The notes below the pieces were generated by a model. It was not told the DNA's origin. It did not search any database and saw only the letters and a program-made list of their open reading frames with translations. DNA of 64,000 nucleotides from Cristatella mucedo (lineage: Eukaryota > Bryozoa > Phylactolaemata > Cristatellidae), in the NCBI GenBank assembly GCA_009760855.2, contig WPIO01000003.1, positions 1,412,001-1,476,000 on the forward strand, written 5' to 3'. This document shows positions 1-13,225 of the stretch, piece after piece; the first letter of the stretch is position 1, and each line of letters starts with the position of its first letter. A program made the position numbers and the translations under genes.

Positions 1-150
1 CTCTTTTGTATAGCGGCAGAACAGCCTTTACGGCTATCACCACCGCTTGCAGCAGCGATAAAGGATCGCCCACCACAGGAATCGAACCCACGACCTCGGG
101 AAGGAAGTCCTGAAAGCAACCGCCTTACCTAGTGTGCCATCATGGCTGCA
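1..150 (-). mobile_element. tRNA-derived SINE, copy 1 (cut by window edge)
   Basis: Read on the minus strand it starts near AGCCATGATGGCACACTAGG (A-box-like TGGCACACTAGG) and has a B box GGTTCGATTCC (plus-strand 78-88). The tRNA-unrelated body follows, ending in the reverse complement of CTCTTTTGTATAG. Two further close copies lie at 1099-1256 and 30754-30905. Confidence 0.85.
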
Positions 151-1098
151 TTGTTGCTGTTTCAGCTGCAGCTCGAGAACTGAGTAGCTGCTGCTATCGG
201 AGATAGCTTGCTTCGAAGCTGCTGTAGGCATCTTGTCGTCGGGAACAGCCGGGGGTTGCCATTGGATCTGATCCTACCTAAGCTTCCTGCTGTTGAGGAG
301 AGACAGTGAGCCGAAGCTGTGTGTAGAAGCGCGGCTGGTTTGTGGCTGGATTATGTGGTTCATTGCTGGTTGGGTGCCCCTCTTCCGACTGGTCGGCTCT
401 AGATGCAAAAAAAAGACAGACTGCACATTTACTCCAAATGGTGGCAACACAGTCCTTCCTTCGTCGGTTTGTGTACAGGATGAACCGTCAGGAGTCTATT
501 AGCTGCATCAAGACATTTGCTCACTCGATGCAAAGAGCTTGCAATCAGTGACACTATGGATATAATATGGATGCGAGAGGCCATACTGTGCACTGAATAG
601 CCAGAAATGGTGCTGAGAGCGCTGGCGATTTTTGTAACTATGGCAAAAGCTGCTGTCGGCAAACAGTCAAGACAAACCGGAAGTGGAGTTGGCTTGTTGT
701 TTTGGTAACGGAAATGTAAATCACCTAATAGGGACATGGCTGATCCACTAAATTGTAAAAGGCTTTTAGCTGCTTACGACTCTCTCATTCATAAGTGAGC
801 ATGGCATCTCGTTAAGTTCACATGGCATTTCGGTTTGCCGATGAGCAGACAGAAGGGACTGTACTCATCAGAGGGCTGGCTAGACAGTGTCTCTGTAGGG
901 CGTAACGTTGCATTTTCGAAAATATGAGGTGAGAAGAGCTAAGTTGATAGCATCGTGGTGGAAGAGTATCAGGAGAAGTTGGCTGCTATTTACAAGAGTT
1001 ATATGCACCGATAGAACCCTCAATATGGATGGAAATGGTCGAAAATTTTAGGAAACCAAGTGTGTGGCAAAAAAATTAATAAATTACTAGTTCATTTA
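151..1098. other. No gene recognised
   Basis: Sequence between two SINE copies. It holds only short ORFs on either strand, with no splice-flanked block resembling the missing DENND1 N-terminal exons and no recognisable repeat. Confidence 0.5.
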
Positions 1099-1256
1099 AC
1101 AGCCTCTTTTGTATAGCAGCAAAAGAGCCATTATGGCTGTCACCACTGCTTGCAGCGGCAATAAAGGGTCGCCCACCGCAGGATTTGAACCCACGACCTC
1201 GGGAACGAGGTCGGGAAAAGCAACCGCCTTACCTAGTGTGCCATAACGGCTCACAA
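1099..1256 (-). mobile_element. tRNA-derived SINE, copy 2
   Basis: Same order as copy 1: minus-strand tRNA-like head, B-box variant GGTTCAAATCC, then the body with GCAAGCAGTGGTGACAGCC and the terminal CAAAAGAGGCTGTT. The copy is essentially complete and includes the AACAGCCTC end missing from copy 1. Confidence 0.85.
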
Positions 1257-1424
1257 ATGTGCCATCACGTCATGCCACGTACATACCACGAGGCAGCTTT
1301 GCTATGGGTGGAAAGCAGTCAAATGAGAGAATGGCAGTGGTGCTGTGGGCCACTCTTATTGGTGAGAGGATGTCTACTTGTTATAGGGAAATCGTATAAA
1401 TAATCATGCCTAGATGCTTAAAAA

Positions 1425-1960
1425 ATATTGTTCCTTCACAGGTGTCTCTTGCATTCAACGATAGTGCCAAAGCTTGGATGACTTCCAAGCTATTTGAAGA
1501 GTGGTCGCGATCATTCAATAAAAAATATGTGCTAACTTAGGCACGTGCTCTTGTTTATTGGCAATTTTCCAAGCATCAATGGGTGGAGATGTTTTCACAC
1601 ATGAAGCTAGTATACTTTTTCCGCTAGTACGGCCTCTCTTAGTCAGCCTACAGACCAAAGTTGAGTGCAAGAACAAGCAGCCTCTTCAAATCACTGAACG
1701 GTTTTTAAAAGGACAAGTCTCTCTTGGAATCGAGCGTTCTTAAGGATGTCAGTGTGCTGCATTCCACCTACAGGCATAGCATGGCAAAGTCAGGAAAAGA
1801 GACCTCTACCATTTACATGTGCTTCGTCCATGCAGGATTCTCTGCCGGCCACTTGGAAGTGGAAAGTCAAACACCAGCTTGTGCACCGATGATTTTTGAG
1901 CCTGTAGCACTCTTGAGCCCAGAGCTTTTTTGAAGATTATGCGTGAGGTGTCTTCGACCC
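1425..1960 (+). pseudogene. Decayed pogo/Tigger-like DDE transposase fragment
   Basis: At 1440-1534 one frame reads FNDSAKAWMTSKLFEEWSRS and FNKKYVLT, resembling the 'KAWMT..LFxEWLxxFD' block before the second catalytic Asp of CENP-B/Tigger-type transposases. Further on, in shifted frames, short stretches such as KLVYFFR (about 1605) and STIYMCFVHAGFSAGH (about 1808-1855) sit where the 'xFLPPNTT' and 'TIxxCFxxAGF' blocks would be. Several stops and frameshifts make it non-functional. Recognition is from motif memory only. Confidence 0.5.
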
Positions 1961-2679
1961 CTCACCGATCGTCAGGGAAAGCTGCGAAGGGCCTGGAGTA
2001 TCTGCAGAAATTAACATGGCACTGTGGATCGGCGAAGTTTCTCACTAGCCTTATGGAACTCCACGAACTGGCTATTTAGGTGCATAAAAACCATGCTAAA
2101 GCAAAACATTACGATGTCTTTTCAGCTGAACATACACTTCGTTTTTCGGTCAAGTAAACTTAAATCTGCAATGCTTTCGTTATCGGTGTGCACATCCAAA
2201 GTAGGATTTCATTCTGATAATGTTGTGTGCATGCTAACACTAGCAGCCGTGGTATGGTCTTGGCATGGTGGTATGCTCCCAGCTTCTGCTTATTCTTGGG
2301 TTGGCACCTGTACATGCATGGCAAATGTCTATGTACATCGTATCTGGCCTGGCCCTATGGTGGTGCATGCTGGCTGGTTTGACTGTAATAAAAACAGACC
2401 CGACGATTACAGTATTCTGTCTCAGTAATGTTATGCAAGACACTTGAAATATGTGCACAGTGTGTGTGTGCGCGCGCGCGAGCGTGCGATCTGCAGAAAT
2501 CGATGTATTTTTGTGTGTGCTACATCTGAAGCCATCTGCCGGCACCTGGTAGACGTCATCATTTCGGAGTGGAGCAAGATTTTTGTTGAAGGGGTGTATG
2601 CTTGTCATGTCTGCCTTGTGCCTGCTTGCTTTGTTATGCCCGCATTATTTACTCTAATGCAGCCCGGTCTTGGTTGCAG
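1961..2679. other. Intron sequence, no gene recognised
   Basis: Unique-looking sequence 5' of the first visible DENND1 exon. It contains a short GT/CG alternating tract at 2461-2485. ORFs at 2024-2428 and 2240-2608 are overlapping shadows. Confidence 0.5.
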
Positions 2680-2827
2680 TGCCCCAATGCCTTACTTGAT
2701 TGGAGTCCATGCATACCTGAAGGATAATCTAAGAAAGATGGACATTGGAGATGCTATCATAGTTGACACTGACCATAATGAGATTACAACCAGTCATTCG
2801 GATGTCGAGGACTTGCCATACGAAGTG
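2680..2827 (+). CDS. DENND1: DENND1 exon 1 of those visible (central DENN domain)
   Basis: Acceptor TTGCAG at 2674-2679, donor GTAGGC from 2828. One leading base completes a split codon, then 49 codons read APMPYLIGVHAYLKDNL and on to a DTDHNEI segment and EDLPYEV. The APMPYLIG block is a hallmark of the DENN core and the DTDxNxI stretch follows at the family's usual distance. The preceding exon, normally encoding the strand just before APMPYLIG, was not found in 1-2679. Confidence 0.92.
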
Positions 2828-5800
2828 GTAGGCTATCCACTTCAGCTTCTGTTAACAACTTGCTATTAGCCACAATGTTTATTCAGAGCTCAGAGTAAGC
2901 TCCTGTAAATGCAAAGCATTCGAGGTTGTGTCAGTAACCCAACAAATGGCTAGTTTTCTTCTAAACTGTATGACTGAATGTCAACTACTCTGGCAGACAA
3001 ACTAAGTTAAGCCACAACTAAGGGTCGTACTGCTTCTCAGGAAAAGGGGTTTGTACCAAAGTCCTTCAAATCGGCCATCGTTAGACCTATACTAAAAAAA
3101 GCCTTGATTAGATTAAGAGGTCCTAGTAATCTATCGCCCAGTGTCCCTCCTTCCTTTTTTGTAAAAGATTCTTGAAAAGATTGTAGCTAAGCAGCTTGTA
3201 GCACAGCTTGAAAAGAATATACTGTCGGAAAAATTTCAGTAGGGATTCAAGCCACACGGCTCCACTGAAACTGCTCTTCTTGTAACCAATGACATCCTAT
3301 GCAGCAACGATGATGGAATGTCGCTGGCCTAGCATTGCTTGTTCTACCAGCTTTGTTCAACACTATTGATCACGATATCCAACTTGAACGATCGAGAACA
3401 GCGATCTGTCAGGCAGATGAGGAACTAGCATAATTCTAATCGTACTTATCTGATTGTCTTCAAGCGGTATCATATTTTGGTCACGTCTCATCCAGCAGAC
3501 TGGTCAACTTTAGAGTTCTGAATGGTCCGTTCTCGGTCCTTTACTTTTCTCCATTTATAGCAAGCCTGTGGGAAAGTGGTGTGGCCCATCGGTCGGCTAT
3601 CACTGCTTTGCTGACGATACCTAAATATATTTGTCGTTTAAACCGTGGGAATCTTGGGAAGCGACTGATAAACTGACTGCTTGCCTTGCCAGTTTGATCC
3701 CGGATGTCGGCTAATTTCCATCAACTTAACTACAATGAAAACGGACTCCTACTCAAAGGGCACCCCAAGTGTGGGGCTGGGCTAAGAGACTTGACTATTC
3801 TAATAGAGGATGCTGTTATGGGATCGTCACCACGTACTCGGACTTTGGGTTTCCTCTTTGATAGCTACTTAAATTTTGAAAGTTTTATTAGGAAGACTGC
3901 CTCACAGTTAGCCATTAATTCGATCCCTGTCAAAGATTGGGGACTATCTACCATGGTGGCTTGCTTACAATTTAACTAGGTCCCTTGTCTTGTCTAGGCC
4001 GAACTACCTAATGCTACTACTACTATCTACTACAATTACAACTACCTACTGCAATTTTGTTTCGGCTGAGTTACCGAAAGAAAGCCATCAAACCTCTGCA
4101 GCTGTGTAGAATATGCTTACAATGCTGGTCTACAAATCCCAGTGGTCCAGCCAAGGGTCTCCACTGCTGGAAGAGCTTCTATGGGTCCCTTCTGATCAAA
4201 GGATACTTGACAAAAATTCTTACACTGACCCACAACGGCTATCACTGAACTGCTGCACCAGCTTCACCTTGCTCCTGCCCTCAGTTCTGCTGTGGACAAT
4301 TAATTAGCTGATCTATTCACAGCCCTGAACACTCTAGCTGACAAAAGTATTTTTGCTCTGAAGGTCGTAGACTGTGGAACTCACTGCCACAATTACTAAT
4401 AATAATAGTACATTTGCATAGAGAACTTTGTCTCTTTCTAGGCTATTTGCATTTGCTGCAAAGGAAGCATGATGGAATGGTTAATGGTAGCATGCTCAAT
4501 GCCAACACGCATAACATGGTTACATGCAAACAGTCAGGATATTAATGTGGTTAGTAGCAGCATGTACAGTGTCAGAATGAATAAGTACAAAAAGGACGTA
4601 TCACATGGACCCACTAAGTGCTGTAACAAATATGCGTTTTAGCTGTTTTTTATTTTATTTTTTAAATGTTACGTTAGGGAATGCCGTGACGGTAGCCGAA
4701 GAGAGTACCATGCTTTGGAAGCATACGAACTACATGCACAGTCTCCAGAGGATTTGAGGTTTGTACGAGGTATAGGTAAACGATTAGGTTCAGAAAAGCG
4801 GGTGGTACGATGCTTAGCCTGTTGATGGAGTAGATATGATAGGTAGGCTGGAGCCAAAGAATGAAGGGACCTAAAAGTGACAGAACCTTGAAGTAAATGT
4901 GCTGCTTGATTAAAAGCTAGTGGAGGTCGGCAAGATGTGGTGTGATGTCGCAACTGTGACTTTCACGACAGACAAGCGTAGCGACAGTTTTGCACAAGTT
5001 GTAAGCACCTGATAGCACAGGCCGGTAGACCAGAAAGTAGTGAGCTACATAAATCGAGACTGGATGTCACAAATACATGGGAGTAGTTAAATAGATGGTT
5101 GATCGTAGGTATAAGCATTTTTTGGATTTTGCATCTTTGATTCAACCATGTTATAGAAGCTAGACTCGGCCTTTGCCAGGATTGATTGGTACGATCTTCA
5201 GTAAACCTTATATGCCTGTCGACGGACAGTAAGTCCTGATCTTTTGTATGCTTTTCAAACTTGCGCTTAGTAGACCTTGCTAGTTTAATGTCGTCGATAA
5301 ACCATAGGCCGTCTGGACAAGGGCTCACAGTGTGCTTAGGCAGAGGTGCAAACTCGTCGAGCATTTATGCTAGTGTCGTGTTCTACCAAAGATGACAGCT
5401 CTGAAGGGGGCTATAGCAAAACAATACTTACTCGATTACAGCTACTCATCTGCTTCTGTTTGTGGCACATCCATTCCAGCCGTCCTGAGCTGCTACTTTC
5501 ATGCTACTCTCCCCCATGTGCCCTCCTGACTCAGCTATGCTTCTCACTTTCTCTGCGTTGCGTGAGATGAAATTTGTTGGTTACCCAACGTTTACCGAAA
5601 GCTGTTTAGGCATGGAGTGCACTGTAGAAAACCCCTTCGCAACACCCTCTTAGCCTTTGTTGCTTGATGGAGCCACAAGCAAATATATATTACATTTCTT
5701 AGTATTGGGACTCCATGAAGAGTCTTACCAGTGAGCTCGTTTTTTGCAGTACTACACAGAATAATGTGCTGTGCATTTGTGTGCAAATATTATGTGATCG

Positions 5801-8800
5801 GGTCATTGGCAAGTGAAGAACACTAGCTAGCCACCGAAAGGGATATGCAGTTTGCTGAATGCTTGTGACTGTTCGGTGCAGATTAGTCACCTTATAGTGC
5901 TAACTTTCTCCATAAGTGATAGGAACGCTACATCATACAAATGATACGATGGACCATTACGATGATATGAGACTCGAGTAGTAGTTCCAGACCAGGCCGA
6001 CTGCATAGAACTTCCAGTGCAGTGTATGTGGCCATCAGGCAGTATGTGAATCCATTGACTGTTTTACTTAAGGTGCTGCTGACTTGCTATTGTTTTAGTA
6101 CTCGGCTCTTAAAAAACGGCTGAAGGTCGAAGCTGATGGTGACCATGTGGCTAGGTCATGTCTAAGAGCTCTGGTCATGCTTATTGGTAAGGCCATGCGA
6201 TCAGCAACTGCTGCTTTTTTGTCTTATTGTGTGCCCAAGATCCATTAGCCCTGCCTTGTTGCCTCAGTCAGCATAGCTTTCTGGATTAGTTATGCTTTCT
6301 GGATTGGTTTTGCTTTCTGCGTATGCCTTGCAACTGCTAAGTGCAGATGGCATGTTTACCTTTGTAAGAAGTTGTCCGTGTGTCGTTTATGTAGACCTAT
6401 AGGCTCAGCTCTCTGCGTGTGCTTGCACTTGTGCACGTACGCGTGAGAGAAAGTGAGGGCCTGTGTTTTTGTGTGTGCCGCTGGACTGGGTTCGAGGAGG
6501 GGCACGGCGAGTGCTCCTCTGTAGAAAGTGGATAACCCACGACTGCATTCAGAGAGTTTAGTTTTCTCATAAGCCACTGGGGCAGCTTTTCCTAAAAGGT
6601 GTGACAACCGAAGAACTCCCGACTGTCTGCTCTCACTCTTCAGCCGTTTAGTCGTTGAGTGCAGGAGTGCTGCTGCGGCCTGTGAGCGCCGTGGCCTTGC
6701 ACTTGTCAGCCGGTTAGGCGTGGCTGCACTACTACCCTGTGTGTCAATAAATTCCAGCTGATCTAACAGCCTCTTTTTGTATAGCAGCAGAAGAACCCTT
6801 AAGGCTATCACCAGTGCTTGCAGAGGCAGTTGAAGGTCGCCCACCGCAGGATTCGAGCCCACGACCTCAGTATAAAGCGACCTCGTGAAAAGCAGCCGCC
6901 TTCCCAGCTGGCCATTACGGCTCACTACCCTCCGGAAGTTGGAACACGGGAAGCCGGGCCAGCCCTCTGTTGGATTGATTGTACTCTGAAAGTGCAAGGA
7001 CTGCATTTCTTTGCAGCATGCTAGCGAAACTTCTAGAAAGCAATCACCATCGCTGCCTTTCACGTCGAATGCATACCGGTCAGTAAGTTCCAACTCCGAA
7101 GCAGTACAAGCATCCAGTAGGTCGCTAATGGTAGTTTAGGGACCTCCCCCCTCCAGGGGCATTGTTGATTAGCATCCTCTAGGCATTCTGGGGTTCCTGC
7201 CGTGCTCATGCAGAACGTTGCGTGTGCTGTTATTGTGAATCGTTTTATTGTCGACTTAGTTTCACTGTTTGTAGGAACAGCTTGTCGCATGCGGATCCTC
7301 GTGCCCCATAGCTCATGCCGTGCCTGGGGGGTGAGGCATCAGTTGCTTCCTTGCACCACTCTCCCCAGATGCTTGTTCTGTACATTATCTAAGAGAGCTG
7401 AGGAATGCATTTATAGGTGGCTATCGCGAAGGAGCAAGGTCGAACGGCAAGAGCCTTGAGTTCAATTCCGAAGCATTTCTTGCCACTCGCCCAACTAGCA
7501 TGAGGCCATTCCTGAAAAAAATGCTGGACTTGCAGATATTTCAACAGGTGAGCACTTGCATTCGTGCTGCAGTCGAAAGTTGCTGCTCATTGCACAGCTG
7601 CCCATCTTCGTGTTCTTGATGAGTGTTAGGTGAATTACGATAAAGTGTGACTGGTTTATGAAATATCACTTATTTGGATGTTCTGCCAGTTTAACGAGCA
7701 TATACTGGTTTGTTTGCAATATAATAGCAATAGTAATAACACACTTTTAACACAAGCGCTTGAGAGAACTCAATCTTTTTCTAGGAGCTTTACATTTGCT
7801 GCAAATAAAACACGATCGTATGGTTAGTGGTAGTGCGTTCGATAAACAGCAAGAATGACATGGTTAGGGGTCACATGCACAGGGTCAGTATGCATTAGCA
7901 CATAAAGGACGAATCACAGGGACCCACTAAAGGCTGTTATAAATAGGTGCATTTTAAATTTATTTTTAAATGTGTTCGAGTCAGGGGATGTCGTGACACA
8001 AGTCGGGAGTTGCTTCCAGGCTTTGGGAGCATGCAAACTAAATGCACGGTCTCCAAAGGATTTGAGGTTTGTACGAGATAAAAGTAAATAGTTAAATTCC
8101 AAAAAGCAGGTGGTACGATGCTTAGCCTGGTGGGGCAGTAGATCTGATAGGTAGGCTAGAGCCAAAGAATGAAGGGATCTAAAAGTGAGCGACAAAACTT
8201 CAAAGTCGATGTGTTGCTTGACTGGTTGCCAGTGCATATTTTTGATTTCGGTTTGATACATTTGACTGTATACGTCATCAAACGTCCTGGAGGTTTATTT
8301 TCCGGAATCGTAGACATATAGAACCAATGGTATGAAACCGAAATAAAAAAATATTAAAAACTAGGGTAAAAAAGTAGAGCTGAACTCGCATTTCAAATTT
8401 CACTCCGATATATGAAATAGTAGTTTAGTTATTCAATTTACAAGGCACCAACCCTGGAAATGAAGCTGTATAAAAGTCACTAGTATGTACCTCTACAAGC
8501 TTCAAGCATCTATAGCGATCTACCAAGGTTCGACAAGTTGGATACAAGCATACTATGCAGAGATCGGTAAATCTTTTATTTGTAGATTTGTTCCTTCCAG
8601 TTTACATCCAGGTTAGGTATGGTTTGCATAACGATTTTTTCCTTTCATGCAGAAGTCGTCAGAACGTCGGATCTCAGTTCTAACACATAGGTATTTTCTT
8701 GACTTTCCTCCTTAATGATGCTAGTTATGCATGGCTGCAGCAGTTCAATGCATCGTAGCAGCAGGACAGTGGGAATAGGCTTCAACGGACCAGTTGCCTT

Positions 8801-11800
8801 TTTGATTGGGATGTGAACTTCAGGACATCATTCCAGGGGGGATGCTGCCATCGTAGTGATGGACTCCCTGATCTTCTCTATCTACTGGACAAAGAAGCTA
8901 GAGAAGCGATCAGCTAGATCATCACAGGGATCACTGGGTAAGGAGCTAACATGGTAGCGGATGAGATGGTTGATCGTCGACATCAGCATGTTTGGATTGT
9001 GCATCTGCGATTCCACAATGTTTTTATAGAAGCTAGACTTGGCCTTTGCTAGGATCGATTGGTACGACCTACAGGAGTCCTTGTATGCCTGTCGATGAAC
9101 AGTCAGTCCTGATCTTTTGTATACTTTTCCAAGCTTGTCCTTAGTAGACCTAGCTAGTTTAATGTCGGTGGTAAACCATAGGCCGTCTGGGTAAGGGCGC
9201 ACAGTGCGCTTAGTCAGTGGTGCAAACTAGTCGATCGTGTCCGCTAGTGTCGTGTTGTACCTATCTACCAATGATGACAGATCGGTGGGAGGACTGAGCA
9301 GCAGAGGCGAAGCAGATATTCTTGCACGGACGGCATCGATGTCAAGGGTCTTGAGGTTTCACGATTCACAAGTTATTTTAGAGGAGGCGGCACACACTGT
9401 AGATTGAATGAGATCTGCATGTGTTCATATAAGCAGGATTTGGTAATAATTGGTGATTACAAAGTGCAGTTGTATGAGAAAATTTGGTCGAGTCTGTGAC
9501 CCTTGATATGAATAGGGCCATACACATGAGCCACAAAAGACAATGAGACAGTCAATGCACGAAATTCAGTTCTGAAGGCATCAGATAAGTTATCAAACTG
9601 AATGTTGAAATCGCACATAACGAGGAAGGATTGATTTCTTGCTGACAGAATCGAAATGAGATGAGATAAATCTGAGATAAAGGAGGACTTGGTACATTGT
9701 GGGCGACAGACTACTGCCATCATCAGCTCGGGTGAAATCAAGACCATCGATTCGAAGGACTGCTTTGAGGGTACTGCTAGTGGCTTAAAGTGAATTATGA
9801 GTGCATGATAATACCAAATCCACCTCTAGTTTTGATTGATCTAGGGGTGTGATAGAATGGGAAACCAGTCGGGGTAGTGCCTTTAGTTGTCGGGCAGTTT
9901 ACCGATTTTAGCCAAGTTTCAGTCAAGGTAAGCAGGTCGAGACCATTTTCAGAAATAAGCTTGCTTATTACTAGAGGTTAATTGCACATTGCGCGAGGAT
10001 TCCCAAGACAAGCGTAAAGTTGGCCGCCAGAGTTATAACAAGCCTGATGACCACTACGTTAGAGAGATTCACTGTGATGCTTGTGGGAGAGCATGCTAAG
10101 CGATTTGAGACAATGCTAGGAATACCAAATGAGCAGGTACTCAGTTCGCAGTTCTTGCCAAATGAGCGGCGTCTAAGCTAGCAGCCCTGGCCACTGCGAC
10201 GGCTCCGGGTCGTTTTTCTTTTGTTAATGCATAATTCACGAATCTTAGCAACAACACTAGCATTTAGGAATGCATTTGAACTACGACGATGAAGCGATAA
10301 TCGGTGCGCACCATCATAACTAACGTGCAGGTTACTAGCCGCCTGGTGTAGCTGAAGCCACCGCCGGCATGGGAGACCCAGCTGGCCGAAGCGATAATCA
10401 TTTGGATGTCCATATGCATGTTATTACACGCTACGGTCAAAGAACAGTCAGATTAGGTTTAAACAGGTGTTAGCTGTATCGGTTTTCATATACGATATGC
10501 ATATACGTTTCGTGTACGATGTTCGGAAGATCTTCGATTTTCGGAAGAATTCTGCAACAAACAGGAACAGGTGTGAGGGCGCTCGTTGTCGGGAGGCGAG
10601 AATTATCAGACATGCTGAGGCCTGGCTGGTGCCTTGTTATCGTGGAAGTGTTGTTCGAGTGGTGAAAAGAACTGCTTGCTCGTGTTTGCATTACTTTTGA
10701 ACGTCTTCCCCTGCTGTAAGGAAGAAAGCCGGTGTGGTCTGGGTGGCTGTGCTGATGCAAGCCCGCCGTGAGCCGATTTGTTTGTAGCAGCCTGCAAGCC
10801 CGCCAACTGAGATGTATGAATGCAGACCGTACAATGATTTTTTGCGCTTTTGCATTTCGATTCATTGTGAGCCAAGGGTTCTCGGTATCATGTTGGACGG
10901 CATGCGAAAAACTCCGGATTTGGATTCCAAATTTCGGTAGTTCAACCTACTTTTTTGTGTATGAATCTAGTACAAACCCCTAGCACGGCACCCAGCAGAA
11001 AGTGCATTCATCTATTATTTGAAATACTGCTGTGCTTATAAGTCTGGTTACGCGTACGTGGCGAAGCTATCATTCTATTGAGTATAATTTTTTTCAGTGT
11101 CATCATCTTCTAGTGTACGGTTGTTGTGTATTCAAGATTGTTTTGGATCACGATGCTAATTTCCCAGGTCTTCTTAAGATTGGGATTTGTTTCATAATGC
11201 TGGCCTCGTGCTGGCCTGCTTAGGTGACCACGTGTTTGCAGTCATTCCGGAATTGTGATCAAAGATGCAATTTTGCTGCTGTAACTTGAACTCTCGAACC
11301 ATGACATACATTCGTTGAAGCCTAGAGCTTGTCCATTACCGAACTGATTAGTTACAGGTTTTGAAGGTAGTGAAACGTTGGTCAGTCTTTTCATCGGTGT
11401 TTCGGAGAGCACTTGTTAAGCTGCATTTCAATTGACTTGACAGAGTTCATTATTTTGCTTACTTTAGTTGTATGCTATACTTTTACGGATGGTCTTTTTT
11501 TTTTTTACTGAAAAATGCATGTTTAATCTCTTTCTTTCAATGATACAATCACTTATTACTCTTTAGTTTGTTGACGAACGGATCGATCTTCTGAATAAAA
11601 GTCAAGGATACGACGATCTTTTTGAGGCTGAGATCACACTATGGTCGGATAAAGCCATGTCAAACTCAAAGCGCAAGCTGGTGGCTGGTGCCAAGGTATG
11701 TGTTGTACTCCATTCCACTTGCCTGCTTTGCACGTGCCATCTAAAAATGCTCATTCACGAATTTCACAACTGTTTTGTGCACCTCACACAGAGGTACAAT

Positions 11801-13164
11801 AAAGAAAACGTTTTAAGACGCTCCACAATACTGACATTGCTACGTTGTGACTGGTTCAACTTGAATTGTGTTTCTTTGTTGAAACTTGTATGTGTGGATT
11901 GAGAAAAAGACGGCTTCGCTCACGTTCTTTCCTCCCCGTTCTTAGCCCCCCCATGCCTCCAGGGAGCAGCCAACCTTGCTCCAGACGTGCTTTTGTAGAC
12001 TCTCCCATCAGTTGGCCTGCCTGTTAGCAACCGTAGATCCAGCAAGACCGTGCCACTTATAAGGGTTCATTGAGTACATTGGCTTCTCTTATTGCCACTC
12101 ATGCTACTTTTAGTGTGACACGTGATGACTCGTCCTGCTATCTATTCTTTCGTGATGCTTGAAAGGCCTTTGTCAAGTTTATTTTAGTGCTTGGCATATT
12201 TATAGAGCGCACTTTCTCAGTATGTAATGGTAGTTTGCTTGAGTCAACTGCCATTGCCATGTGGTGCTAGCTGTATTTGTATATGGTGCTTGATTACCTG
12301 CTTAGTCGAAGCCTTATAGACAGTCCGATTTATTTCATAGCCAGACTGACGATTCGCTTGCTTTCTGTACAAGAGATGAACTGCCCAAACAAGAGAGCTA
12401 AGCTGCACCCACTCCCAACAAGCAATGGCTCCCTATAGAATTTTGGGTGATTATTAGTCAAAAGGCCCTTAAACTTGTAGGCAGAAATGAGTTTCCATCT
12501 ATAAAGCTGCATAGCTACGATAAGTTATTGCTCAGGGTAGTCGTCCACGGCAAAGACGGCCAGCAATGCGTATCTTTGATAGCAAGGTGCACGGCTGAAG
12601 TCGGAGAGGGTGATCGAGGAAGTTCTGGTCATAGCAGCAGACAGCAGAAGGAAACTTTAGAAGTTTGAGTAGCAGCTACAGCAAACACACACGGAGAGAA
12701 GCATCGTCGTGAGTCGGCAGCTGGAAGTCCTAGTTATTCCTGCAAGAACTGTCGACGTGACTTTTGCAGCTTGGGATTTACTTAGTAAGGTGAAAGGTGC
12801 CATCAGTCTTTAAATAGATAGAAACGGTAATTTATTGTCTTGTGAAGAGCTGAGAGTCGAGGAAGCTGGTTCAGCTGTAACAGCTTAGCTATACTGCTTA
12901 ACCTCGGCTGGTATTATATATCAGAGCGAGAGTTTAGCATCTAGTTTGCCTTCTGCAGCTGCCATTTCTTTGGTAAACACGCCGAATGACTGGTTTTGTT
13001 TCAGGATTTTGCCTCAAATCTAGAGACCCATTAATAGCTGACGCTTGGTGGTTTCTTGCTAAGTCAAAAACTTCTTGGCTGTCCATTGAACACTAATGCA
13101 TGAGAGATAGTGCAAAACATGCAGTGTGAGAGTGAGAATGCAGCAAACACATAAACAGAGGGAT

Positions 13165-13225
<61 letters not shown>

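Noticed and set aside
1-2679. N-terminal DENND1 exons
   Set aside because: Searched by eye for the u-DENN and 'LYPMxWQHxxIP' regions; nothing with suitable splice sites was found.
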